Positions 12,011 through 23,601 of a stretch of 64,000 nucleotides of DNA are shown piece by piece. A model generated the notes under the pieces. It made no database searches. It had not been told where the DNA came from and saw only the letters and a program-made list of their open reading frames with translations. The translations under genes and the position numbers were made by a program. The stretch's first letter is position 1, and each line of letters opens with the position of its first letter. The DNA is from Tricholoma matsutake (lineage: Eukaryota; Basidiomycota; Agaricomycetes; Agaricales; Tricholomataceae). The DNA is taken from the NCBI GenBank assembly GCA_026075535.2, contig AP026543.1, positions 12,152,001-12,216,000 of the forward strand. The letters are read 5' to 3'.

Positions 12011-14965
12011 TTGATGGCAAAAGTGGTAAACTTGTTGTCAGCAAAAATGGAAATGGGTGCAATTATGATATCCATGTATTTGCTGGGAAACCCTGATCAC
12101 TATACCAGTCACAAATTTGTTTCATTTTACTGGCAAACTTATGTATCTGAAGCTCACAAAGTCTGGCATCCAGAAGAAGCAATAAGCTTTTCAATCAAAG
12201 TGGCACTTGTAAAACTGAAGGGTAAGATAATAGGTCTTTCACCTGTTTTTGATTATATCTATCGGGCACCTGAGCTTGAGCACATGTCACTATATGATTG
12301 GATCAGAAGATGCAAAAGAGTTAAAATGACTAAAAAAAGCAAATCAAAACTGGATAATACTGCTTCTGATGATCCCAACAATGGTGATAAAGGAGATTTA
12401 TCTATGCAGTCTGATTTAATTGGAGACCAATCATTTGAGTCTATTGATACAGAGTATGGTTGTGAAGATAAGCCTCTAAGCTTGACACAAGTGAAAAAAA
12501 ACAAGTACCAGTTCTATCAGTTCACAAACTCTCATCCTCTTTATAATACACATCATATCAAGGTTGGCCCTGATGATGATAATATAGTGGTTAACTTTAT
12601 TGGAGCCAATTTACCCTGTTGTGATCAAGGAGATAGGGATTATTATTGTTCTACTATGCTTACTCTTTTCAAGCCTTGGCGAACTGGAAAAGAACTGAAA
12701 GATAGTATTGAAAACTGGAATAATGCCTTTAGTAAATACTCATTTACTGCAAGACAATTGGAACTTATGAAGAATTTTAATATTCGATTTGAATGTTTAG
12801 ATGCAAGAGATGATTATCAGGCTCAATTAAAGAAAAATGCAAGTGTTTTGTCTACATGGGAAGAAGCTGATTTTACTTTCTTGGAGGACTGTACATCTGA
12901 TAATCTTTATGCACACCATTCTGAAAATGATCAAGATGATATTCCTCTTCATTTGCTTCAGTTAGGAAAAAGAGAGATAAAACAGCAACAGGAAGCTATG
13001 ACCATGCGAAATATTCTGACCAACCTTGGTTGGACTTCTGAAAACCAGGTCAATACTCACACTAATATTGAGCTGAATCCTCCACCAATTCAGCACATCT
13101 TATCAGGATTAGAATGGAAAAATGAAGTTGCCAAAAAAAGGCAAGAAGTTCTGGAGCAGCAAAAGCAAAGAATACCTGCAAATCATAAACTTGAACCTGA
13201 ACAATCTTTTGAACAGTTGTCTTCAAATATTGTTAAAATCACTGACAAATCTTATCTAACAAAAAAAATCCATGAGTCTGACACACAACTAGCTCTTGAT
13301 ACTATAGTTGAGAAATATAGTCTTAATACTGAGCAAGAAAAAGCATTTCGCATCGTAGCTACACATGCTAGTGATCTTTATTCAGAACCTTTACGAATGT
13401 ACATTGGTACAATGGCTGGAACTGGGAAGTCTCAAGTTTTAAAAGCCTTAAAAACCTTTTTCAAAGAAAAAGATGAATCATATCGATTTATAGTAGTAGC
13501 ACCAACAGGAAATGCAGCTGCTTTGTTTGGAGGATCAACTTATCACTCACTATTTGGTATTAGTGACTATAATGAGAAAGGACTTACAAATTTAGCTCAG
13601 GTAAGATCTAGACTTATGGGAGTAGACTACATTTTCTTGGATGAGGGGTCTCTATGTTATGTTGCCATGATATGTATCGCATCTCATGTCAGCTTGCTAT
13701 TGCTTTGAATATACCAGAGCAGCCCTTTGGAGGTTTAAGTATGTTGTTTGCAGGTGATTTTGCACAGCTACCACCAGTTGTAGGTGGTGAAGGGTCATCT
13801 TTATATAGTCAAAATATTGGAGCTATTGCATCAACTCAGAGATCTCAGGAAGAAGCAATAGGTAAATCTTTGTGGCATCAAGTAACTACAGTAGTTATAC
13901 TTTGGGAAAACATGAGACAAAAAAAACAGACTCCAGAAGATGCTAAACTTTGTACTGCATTGGAAAATATGAGGTATAAGGCCTGTACACCTACAGACAT
14001 TGTATTTTTACAAACACTTATATCATCTCCCATATCTGGGCAACCATCTGTATGTGATGATAATTTCTGTGATATAATCTATTATTACTGCACTAAATGT
14101 CCATAAGGATGAGATTAACAAACTTGGCTCAGAACGTTTTGCTGCTGAAACTGAACAAGTGTTGACACACTTTTACTCTGAAGATTCACAAAAAGTCCAT
14201 TCAGAAAAATCCAAATTTAAAGGTTCAGTAGTTAAGCTTAACAAGATATCTAATGAGTTGCAGCAAATTCTTTGGGAACAGCCATATAGTACAAATGACA
14301 GACATATAGCTGGAAAGTTATCCTTATGTAAAGGCTTACCTGTAATGATAAGATATAATGGTGCAACAGAACTTTGTATTACAAAAGGTCAAGAAGCTAC
14401 AGTATATAACTGGAATGTATCTCCTGGTGAACATGGTCAACCAATCTTGGAAACACTTTTTGTCAAATTGATCAATCCTCCTTCTGATGTTAAATTTGAT
14501 GGACTTCCTGAAAATGTTGTACCATTATACAAAACTACAAATCCAATTTACTGTTCTTTGCCTGATGATTCAAAGGTACATGTGTCAAGAACCCAGATAG
14601 AGGTTCTTCCCAACTTTTCTATGACAGATTATGCTTCTCAAGGTAAAACAAGGCCTTATAATGTGGTAAACCTTAATGACAATCATTCTCATCAGTCTTA
14701 TTATACAGCATTGTCACGTAGTGCAACTGCAGCTGGTACATTAATAACACAGACATTTCATCCTCAGAAAATTACAGGTGGTGCTTCTGGTGCCTTAAGA
14801 CAAGAATTCAGAGAGCTAGAGTTGCTTGATGAAATTACTGACTTGAGGTATAATGGAAAATTGCACAGAAGTGTGGTTGGTGAACAGAGAAATATGCTAA
14901 TTATGGCTTTTAGACAATGGAAGGGAATGCATCATGTACCATCAGCTGTACCACAAAGCCATTAG
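12011..14965 (+). pseudogene. Helitron A Pif1-like SF1 helicase
   Basis: The first 400 residues link Rep to the helicase (SLYDWIRRCKRVK; HPLYNTHHIKVGP; FKPWRTGKEL). Helicase motifs then follow: I (GTMAGTGKSQVLKALK), Ia (VVAPTGNAAALFGGSTYHSL), II (YIFLDEGS, followed by a frameshift near 13650), III (LFAGDFAQLPPVVGG), IV (VILWENMRQ), V (MTDYASQGKTRPYNVV) and VI (YYTALSRSATAAGT). This is the 5'-to-3' Pif1/Rrm3 type found in all autonomous Helitrons. The region spans three frames (12011-13708, 13654-14106, 14159-14965) with junctions at frameshifts. Conserved motifs are intact, so the decay is recent relative to family divergence. Confidence 0.85.
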
Positions 14966-16001
14966 GTGGAATTCCAGAGATCCTTTATTAGAACCTGAAA
15001 TAGAAGATGTCAGATGGAAGATTGTAGAAAAACAGAAGAAGCACACTGCAGCTATTCCTGCCAAAGCTAAGTCCACTTCTGTTTCAACTAAGTCCCTGAA
15101 AAGAAAAATCAGTGTGATAACCGATAATAGCACAGCTGAAAACATACATAAAAAAATAAAAACCAGTCACAATACAGCTGATATAGCTTCTGGTGGTGCA
15201 ACATTTCAGATTTCACCTCCTACTGGTCTAATATGGAGTAATAACAGCTGTGCATATGATTCAGTATTTACTATATTATACTCACTTTGGAGGAGTAATA
15301 CAACAAACTGGAAACAATCCTTTTATAGCATGAATTGTGACTTGCTAGAAGAGATCAGTAATGGATTCAATGATCACTCTTATAATCAAACTTCATTAGA
15401 ATCTGTTAGAGACAGATTTAGAATTGCTTTAGACAATTCATGGTTAGCTGGCCTATGCTGGGGCAGATATACATCTGTGGTCAGGCTATTAGAGTACATG
15501 TTTAAAGCATCTACAGAAATGGTGTCTTCTCAGCTTACCTGTAGTGAGAGACATCCCATCATCCATAGCCAATGCCACTCTATTTATTCATATGTTTTGT
15601 CTGCTGGCACAAATCCTTATGTATCAACAACAGACTGGATTCAGAATTACAAAGAAGATTCACGCCTTTTGTGTGAAGAATGCAATCAGTGCCTTCAGCG
15701 CACATACTCATTTTCAAAAATTCCAGATTTAATTGTATTTGAGTTTGAAGGCAAGGATATATGTATAGATCCAGAGGTAACAATTACCTGTAGAGATAAT
15801 CAATCTTGCACTATGAAACTACAAGGTGTTATATATTATGGAGAATTGCATTACACATCACGTGTTATAATTAATGAACAGATATGGTTTCATGATGGCA
15901 TTTCTACTGGTGCCAGCATGTTATATGATGGACAATTACTACCCACTTCAGATCTTCAACATTGCAAAGGAAAACAGGCAAACATTGCAATTTATGCCTA
16001 G
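14934..16001 (+). pseudogene. Helitron A C-terminal USP-like cysteine peptidase domain
   Basis: After a basic linker (KRKISVITDN) the sequence reads LIWSNNSCAYDSVFTILYSLW, which resembles the Cys box of ubiquitin-specific proteases (family C19; the Cys is in NNSCAYDS). Near the C-terminus GELHYTSRVI..EQIWFHDGIS resembles the USP His box (HY-x(n)-W-x-x-hydrophobic-D). A CxxC pair (LCEECNQCL) between them could bind zinc, as in USP fingers. Helitrons B and C keep the same three blocks despite strong divergence, which argues for a real domain. Whether it cleaves ubiquitin, SUMO or its own polyprotein cannot be told. It is shifted by a frameshift from the helicase but was probably once fused to it. 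It ends at TAG 15999-16001. Confidence 0.72.
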
Positions 16002-16290
16002 TGTTATGCTGTATTTGTTTTCAAAATTGCTTTATTAGTCAATCTTGTTACTTGCTTCATATCCTAATTCATGCATCACCTTCTTTATTTTATTCTGTGC
16101 CACTTTGATTCACTTTACATTATATTGGTACTCCCCTGTACCTAATAAATGGTAGCACCATGCTGTGTGAGTTTCAAGTACATTATTTGAAGCTGGTTAG
16201 TAGATTTTATACCACAATTGTATATATTATCTGCCATATGGCTTTGCATCAAAAGAAAATAAATGCAGACTAAAGGAAAAAATTCCTGAA
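16002..16290. other. Short AT-rich gap between Helitrons A and B
   Basis: No gene. Should contain the 3' end of A and the 5' end of B, but I could not identify either terminus with confidence. At its right edge (about 16289-16335) lies a short dispersed repeat that recurs near 42836-42882. Confidence 0.4.
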
Positions 16291-17580
16291 GTGAGGACTC
16301 GTTCATGCCAGGCACAGCCATGGCCCAACCCGACAAGTTACTTAATGAGACTCACAGCTATCCAATTTCATTTTGTCCACAAAGGTTTAAAAAGCAGCAC
16401 TTACATGACTGGAGGAGGAAGACCAGCTGTTTTTTCTGGACAAATGCTACAGGAATATAATACATCAGAATATGAAACTGGCTGGAATGCTAACTTTTAT
16501 TTTTTTGATCATATTGATAGTACAGGTCTATGCCAGTATCCTACATCAGAAGGATTTGCTCATATGCATATTCCTTTGCAAAATTGATACCAATGCTTAC
16601 CAACAAAAATATATGTAAGATTTCCAAAATCCACAAAATGCAAGTTGGCTCTCATATCTCAAAAGCAAGTATGTGTCAGAATTTTGACTTCCATAATTGT
16701 GTAAGCTGTAATCTGTCTTTCAAAAGACCAAAACACAGACTCAAAAACCTGAGGCAGAGATAAGACCTGAAACCTTGGTTTATGAAGGAGAAGTTTCACA
16801 GAAAAAGATGATATTTCCTCCTGAGCCATTAAATGAGAAGGTGATTCATCAAGTAATTAAAGATTTTGGCCAAGATTCACAGCCCAAAATGTTGCAAGAA
16901 GCTGGATCTGCTGGATGCAGAAAACTTACTCCTATTATTCAGCTGTCAAAGTTGAATGCAGTCAAAAACCTGTTACACATTCTAGATGTCAAGGGAGTAA
17001 CCAGAAAGCAATGTCAGAGAACAACAGATCAAATTGAAGAAGATAGTGGACCAGTGTTGAACAAACATTCAGACTGAATATGTGATACCTGTAGACATTA
17101 CTTGCAAGCTGATAAAATGCCACCACATGCATTAGCAAATGGTTTATGGGTTGGAGAAACTCCACCACAATTGTCAAGCTTAAGATTTGTAGAGAAATTA
17201 TTAATTCAATGAGTATGAGTTAATGGCTGTTTTATTCAAGTCGCTTCTTCAGGACTCAGAAAGATGGTTTCTCATCTAACTACATTTGAAACTCCAACAC
17301 CAAAGGTCTACAACATGCTGCCTCCTCCAATAGAGGATTTAGATGATGTTTTAGCAATTTTGTTTACTGGGCCATGTAAACCTGCAGAAGAAGACATTAA
17401 ACAGACTCCTTTGCTAGTATGAAGACAAAAGGTGGCAGAAGCTCTGGAATGGCTGCAACTTAATCACAGAGATTATGCTGATTTGACAATATCATATGAT
17501 GAGCTAAACAAGTATCCTGAGGATATGCCACCAGTATCTATTGAATACAGACATGCTTTGCCAAATAAGATTCCATAGGC
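16291..17580 (+). pseudogene. Helitron B N-terminal segment with DUF6570-like module
   Basis: A GGGRPAVFSGQM stretch parallels GGGRPYLFS in copy C, followed by scrambled sequence around 16590-16770. The DUF6570-like module can be read through several stops: CDTCRHYL, LANGLWVGETPPQLSSLRF, VASSGLRKMVSH, LPPPIEDLDDVLAILFTGP. Stops include 17075, 17210, 17216 and 17420 (all TGA) and 17576 (TAG). At 17210 and 17420 the aligned residue in copy C is Arg. The first ATG shown (16291) lies in the dispersed repeat and may not be the true start. Confidence 0.68.
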
Positions 17581-17638
17581 TACAAGTACTTTTGACTCAG
17601 CCATAGATGATGGAGTACAATATGGAGACCGTCCATTT

Positions 17639-19225
17639 GTGGTTCATGGAATTACTGGGGAGCAACTCATGACCAAGACTGTTGCTGCTCACAAAGGGAT
17701 TGCACTGAAACATTGGAACAACAAAGGAGCAGCTCTATCAGTAAGCCATGCTTCAGGATCTCAATCTATTTACAATAATCCAAATTTATATCCCCAAATT
17801 TTTCCATGGCTGTTTCCATATGGCCTTGGAGGCATTGGTACCACACCATTGTCTGATAAGTCACATAAACACTACCTTTTGATGTATCATGACAAGAGAT
17901 TTCAACTAGATGTCAGTTTTTCTTTTGTTGCATTTAGCCATGAGCAAATAAAAGCTGCTACCACTGGAGGTTTTTTACTTGCAGAGTCAACAAAATTTAA
18001 TGCCATTTCTGGACAATTGTTGAATGTTGATCAAGACACCTTGCAGCACATTGCCAAAAGAATGTCAGAAGGAGAAGTAGTACATCCTGCAAATGAAGAG
18101 GAAGAACTTTGCTTTCAAGTAATAAAGGATTTGGACCATGTTAGTGGAAAGGTAAAAGGTTCAATAACAAGTAAAAAATACATGAGAAATGAGCTGTGGT
18201 CTCTGATGACATATACAAGTGCTCCACTTTGGTATTTTACAATTTCTCCAGTTGATACCAAACATCCTATTTCCTTGTACTATCCTGACACTAAAGAAAA
18301 CTTTAATCCATTTATTCATGTACCAGATGATAGATTTAGGCTGATTGCTAACAATCCTGTTGCAGGAGCCTGTTTCTTTCATTTTATGATACAAATGTTT
18401 ATTAAACATGTCCTGGGAGTTGGATCAACAAAAAAAGGCTTGTTTGGTGACACATCTGCATATTATGGTACAGTAAAACAGCAAGGAAGATTAACATTAC
18501 ATTTACATATGCTGCTGTGGATAAAAGGTGCCATAGCTCCAGAGGAAATTTGGTGTTGCATTAAAGATCCTAATTCTATTTTTTCTGAGAGCTTAGTCAA
18601 ATACTTAGAAAGTTGCCATGCTGGAGAATTTATTACAGGAACAAAAGAAACAGTAGAAAAAGAAGTGGAATTAAAAATGGCTTCAGAAAAATATGAGGAT
18701 CCTACTGAAACATTACCTGTTCCACCACCACCTGAATGCACTGTAACAAATTGTCAAAATTATGACAAATGCATAGCAATGGCTTTATGCACCAAAGAAT
18801 ATTATGAGACAGTCAATGATTTATTGCTAAAATCAAATGTTCATACTTGCACAACTAACAGAAGTAAAAATGGCTCACAACACAAACTGTGTTTGTTTAC
18901 AGGCTGTTTGGATAACATTTGGAACAAATGTAAAGCACAGTTTCCAAGACCTCTATTTGAATATACAACAGTTGATAAAGAGACTGGTAGTCTGAACTGC
19001 AAAAAAAAAGAGTCAATGCTAAACACATTTACATATCCTATAACATATCTGTTCAGATGCAATACTGATGTCACTAGTTTGCAATCTGGAACTGCTATCA
19101 AGGCTGTGTTATTGTACATTTCTAACTACATCACAAAACCAACCTTAAAAACTCATATAATATTTGATACAGTCAGAGCCATATTTCAGAAGAATGCTGA
19201 ATTGATAGCAGGAGAAGAAGTCTGA
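17639..19225 (+). pseudogene. Helitron B Rep (HUH-Y2), longest intact Rep frame in the window
   Basis: A continuous 528-codon frame carries the whole Rep domain: PQIFPWLFPYGLGGIG, YLLMYHDKRFQLD, FVAFSHEQIK, KKYMRNELWSL, the HUH motif LHLHMLLWIKG (near 18505), the cysteine-rich block TVTNCQNYDKC, and the two-tyrosine motif YISNYITK (near 19115). Both HUH and Y2 residues are preserved. It stops at TGA 19223-19225 where copy C has Arg, so the original protein ran on into the helicase. The surroundings are full of stops, which makes expression as a functional transposase unlikely. Confidence 0.8.
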
Positions 19226-19243
19226 CAGGCAAAGGCACATCAA

Positions 19244-21972
19244 TTGATGACCAAGATTGTTAATTGTTTATCTGCAAAGATGGAGATGGGATCACCAATG
19301 ATATGTTTATATCTTTTAGATAATCCAAACCACTACACCAATGATACTTTTGTTCCTTTTTACTGGCAATCATTTGTATCAAAAGCTTGTGCTGCATGGA
19401 ATACTGATCCTACAATATCTCAAGAACATCCAACAGACAAGATGCCAGGGAAGGTAGCAATACTTTGAAAGCATCACAACATAGTTGGGTTTTCACCAGT
19501 AGATGACTATCTTTTGCATGCACCAGAGTTAGAGTCTGTCTGCTAATATGACTGGATATCTCGCTGCCAATGTGTTAAATCAAAGGTTAACAAACTCTCT
19601 CATTCTACTATGGTTCCAGATAACAACTCAGACTCTGAAGTTGATGATGAATAAAAAATACAAGTTAAACCACAAGCTTCTTCACTCAAATTTTTACCAG
19701 AGCATCCCTTTTCAACAACACATGCAAGTCGTTGGTTGGCACCTAGTAAAGCATGAATTCCAAATTTTATTGGAACTACTATTCCATGATGTGACCAAGG
19801 AGATCAAAAATATTATTGCAGTGCTATGCTCACTTTGTTTAGGCCATGGAGAACAGGTTTGCATTTGAAACACGAAAATGACACATGGAATGATGCCTTC
19901 ATAAAATACAGCTTTTCAAAATGTCAAAAAGAAATTATGGCTAATATGAACATATAATATGAATGTTTAGATGCACAAGATGATTTTCATGCTCAAATGA
20001 AAAAAGGAGCAGTCTCAATACCAAGTTGGGCAGAAGAAGACAACACAGTATGGGCCAATCTTGATCAAACAATTGCAGATGATAATTTAGATACAGCAGA
20101 GTGTGCAGACATTGTGGCAGACATTCATATTTCATCAACATTTGGTAAGGCTCAGCTACGAATGCAAGGTATGATGACTTCAATTAGAAGAATGCTGACT
20201 GATGCAGGAGGGACAAACTGTAATGCAAAACTGTTCCCTTCAGATTCGCAATTAGCACCAGAGCCTGTGTCAGTGAGTAAGCCTCCAGGACAGTGGAATG
20301 CTGATGTAATGGCAGCACGTGCTCATGTTTTAGAAGAAAGAGCTCAAATTTTGCCTCAGGACCAAGTACAACAGAAAAAAGGATATGCAGTAAATTGGAC
20401 ACCAAATGAAGTAAAAGTAGTAGACAAATCTCATTTAGAAAGAAAAAGTGCAACACTGAAATGGCAACCTTTGATAGATGACATAGTAAAAACATTTGGA
20501 TTGAACACTGAACAAGAAAGAGCTTATCAAATTGTAGCAAATCATTCCTGTAGTGAAAATCCTGAACAATTGAAAATGAACCTTGCTGGTATAGCAGGTA
20601 CAGGGAAAACCAGGGTGCTAAAGGCACTAATACATTTATTTACACAAAAAAAGAAAGCTCATCGATTGGTAATTGTAGCTCCTACTGGAAGTGCTGCATC
20701 TTTACTAAATGGCTCAACCTATCATCACATGTTTGCAATTCACTCAGAAGGAAGAAGAACAAGTGTTGTTCAATTAGCACAAGCAAAAACATGACTACAA
20801 GGAGTAGACTACATTCTTTTTGATGAAGTGTCCAAGCTATCTTGCCAAGACTTATATTGCATTAGTGCAAGACAGGCTAAGCTTATGAACAATCCAACTT
20901 CTCCTTTTGGTGGTATGCATATGATTTTTTCTGGTGATTTTGCACAATTACCACCACCTATTGGAGGTGAAAATTCTTCCTTATATAGTCGGACAGTTGG
21001 TATTAATGCACAGTCAGTACAATGTCAAGAAGCAGCCATGGGAAAGGCATTATGGCACCAAGTGACTACTGTTGTAATCTTATGGCAGAATCAGAGACAA
21101 GTTGCTGACTCCCACAGAGATTTGCAGTTTCAAACTGCATTGCAAAATATGCAGTACAAGGCATGCACTCAGGCAGATATTGCATTTTTAAACACACTTG
21201 TATCAAGTAAAATTAAAGGATGATCACATGTGTCACAAAAGAGTTTGGAAATGTATCAATCATCACAGCACTTAATTCTCAGAAAGATGAAATCAACTGA
21301 TTAGGTAGCCTTAGATTTGCAGCAGAAACTGGCCAGCAATTGAACCATGTCTTGTCTCCAGACACCATTCCATCCAGTGATGATGATGAGACAACAAAAA
21401 GAGCAGCAGGCAGAAGACAACTTGTACACCATACCAAATTAACCAGGGAAATACAACAGGGTTTATGGAATTAGCCACCATGCAGAAACTCTAAATTGAT
21501 TCCTGCTAAACTATCAATTTGTGTGGGCATGCCAATTATGATTCGACATAATGCGGCAACAGAATTATGTATGACAAAAGGTCAAGAAGCAACTGTTTAT
21601 GGTTGGGAATATAGCAAAGGCACCAAAGAAAATATGCATCTAGAAACATTATTTCTCAAACTTGTGAACCCAACTCAATCTGTGGAGCTTCCAGACTTAC
21701 CTCTTAATGTAGTACCTTTGCTTAAAACTACAACTAATACTTGCTGCCAACTCACAGATGATACTTCTTTAGTGATATCTCGAAACCAAGTTGAAGCTTC
21801 ACTAAATTTTGCTATGACAGATTATGCTTCACAAGGCAAAACCCGACAGAAAAATGTTGCCAATCTTGCAGAGACTAGAACACATCAAGGCTATTATACT
21901 GCTTTATCAAGAGGCACAACTGCTAAAGGCACTTTGATCTTGTCAGGAATCCATAGCAATAAGATAACAGGT
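19244..21972 (+). pseudogene. Helitron B Pif1-like helicase (broken)
   Basis: The linker (LMTKIVNCLSAKMEMGSPM) is followed by decayed sequence to about 19990. Helicase motifs: I (LAGIAGTGKTRVLKALI), Ia (IVAPTGSAASLLNGSTYHHM), II (YILFDEVSKLSCQDLYCIS), III (IFSGDFAQLPPPIGGE), IV (VVILWQNQRQ), V (MTDYASQGKTRQKNVA) and VI (YYTALSRGTTAKGT). Stops include TGA 19466, TGA 20792 (Arg in copy A), TGA 21221 and several in 21290-21480. The end of the frame (SNKITG) is cut by the LINE at 21974 and continues at 25434 with ITGGASGALHQEFREQELL. Confidence 0.8.
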
Positions 21973-22020
21973 GAAATATGGTACAACCCACCAAAAAGAA
22001 ATCCAGGCACCAAACGACAG

Positions 22021-23601
22021 ACCGGGTCGGCGAGAGCATCAGGAAAATCCGACACTAACTTATTATGCTTAATGTCTCCTTATTGCACTTAAAGTGGAAA
22101 TTAAGGAAGATTAAGCAAATGGCTGTTAAGGAAATTCTGCTTAGAATAAGTAGGGTCATTTCCTGAATTAAGCAAAATTCCCCTTATTCATGCTTATATC
22201 ACTTCTTAAACTGCTTTGGGCTCTTAGGGGGCTGCCTAGTTACGTCAATAAGGAAACTTAAGCAGCAGTTTAAGCAAAAAAATAAGAATAATATATATAT
22301 ATAAGCACATCGCTGACTACGGTTTCATCCCTGCTCCCATCGTTCCCATGTGTTTACCCAACCCCCACTCAACACCCCTTTTCACTGTCCTAAATGCTCC
22401 CCTTCGCCCCCAATCATTGCTGCTCCCCCATCATCATGATGGCCTTGTCATTGTCGTCATTCCACCTGTGATCCACCCGAGCGGTTGCTCGCGAGGCTGG
22501 TGGCTGGTGGCATGCTGTTCGTCATTATGGTGTCCTGGTTGGGCGTCGTGCCGTCTCAATGCTACAAAGCGAAAGACCCCGTCTCGCTGTGAGGGAGATG
22601 ACGGGGGGTGAGGGGTGGCGGTGTTCCTCACGTCATGGTACCTGCTACAGCGGGTGCTGCTGTCATGTCACCCATCGTCCTTGTGGCCTTCCTCATGGGC
22701 ATATGGTCATGCTACCACCTAACCACCCCATGAACAGGGGCTCGTAGCAGTAGTGGGGGTCGATCAGGGGGCGCCCGTCATCATCGTCAATAGTAAAATC
22801 ACTACCTAAAATTTTTGTTGTTAGCCACAAGGAAATGAAATTAGAAAAGGGGAAAGAAAAAAAACTTGCCTTTTGATGTTTTTTTTTGGCCCCATCACCG
22901 TTCTCTTCCTCCTTGCCGCACGCGTTGTTCATACCCCTCTCCATCCCGGTCCCCTGGCATTGTTGTCCTGTCTCGTTGCTCCCCATTTGTACCCCGTGAG
23001 CAGTCGTTCGCTGCGGTGGTTAGAGGTGCTGTGGTAGTGGTTCATCGTTCGTCGTCGTCATCCTCTCCCCCTCATGGTTCATCTTCATCTTCGTCATTCA
23101 TCCCTCCATCCACCCTGCGAGCAGGGGCTTGCAGCGGTGGGTTCTCCTGATCCCGTCCTGGGTTGTCATCCTAGGTGTGGGTGTTTTGGCGCCATCTCAT
23201 TGTTACAACATACATAGAATATGAATCTTGCTTGCAGTCACTAGTGGCTCTGGCTGGCATGGATATGGTGGTGTAGAGGTGTGGAGCAGAAGCGGTGGAT
23301 TGAACACAAACAACGTGTGATGTCAGTGATGCTGAGTTTGAATTTCCATTTTCGGGAAATGCTGAGAGGGACTTGGAAGAAAATTTGAAAAAGTCCTTAA
23401 GGCCTTAAGGGATTACACCCTCCTTACAGCCTTAATTTGCTTACATGTTGCTTATACCGCTTGGTTGATTATATCTGCTTAACGGTTATCAGTTTTAAGG
23501 GAAAAAATGAACTTATTTTCCTTAATTCCCCTTAATTCCCTTAATTGGGGTTTAAGCCAAATAAGCCAAATAAGTCGATCCTTGATTTTGCTGATGAGTA
23601 A
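22021..23601. mobile_element. Unclassified TIR-like element of about 1.6 kb inside the LINE
   Basis: The LINE frame is split exactly between TKRQ (ending 22020) and QLAKIQR (from 23607). The two ends of the insert are imperfect inverted repeats: GCATCAGGAAAATC near 22034 and CATCAGCAAAATCAAGG read on the minus strand from 23596, followed in both by ACTTATT. Both subterminal regions (22060-22280 and 23395-23570) are dense in CTTAA/TTAAG words. The 8 bp outside each end match only partly (AACGACAG and CAAGGCAG), so the superfamily is uncertain; hAT or CACTA-like are possible. The GC-rich centre has no recognisable transposase, so it is probably non-autonomous. Confidence 0.6.

Larger units (their letters stand above)
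8856..16001 (+). mobile_element. Helitron A (autonomous type, decayed)
   Basis: An intronless coding block in the order zinc/DUF6570-like N-terminus, HUH-Y2 Rep (Helitron_like_N), Pif1-type helicase, USP-like peptidase domain. Helitrons move by rolling-circle replication: Rep nicks and joins single-stranded ends and the helicase unwinds. The frame is interrupted by stops at 10167, 10395, 11367, 11529 and 12008, and by frameshifts near 11560-11690, 13650, 14110-14160 and 14950, so this copy is inactive. Boundaries are those of the coding block; I could not find the TC 5' end or the hairpin-CTRR 3' end. It is followed after about 290 bp by Helitron B in the same orientation. Confidence 0.85.

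Noticed and set aside
8856..16001. Exact Helitron termini (5' TC, 3' hairpin plus CTRR)
   Set aside because: Candidate hairpins exist by chance in the AT-rich flanks; without aligned copies none can be chosen.
22348..23150. GC-rich open frames in the inner element
   Set aside because: Overlapping frames on both strands with Pro/Ser/His bias and no motif; not a transposase.
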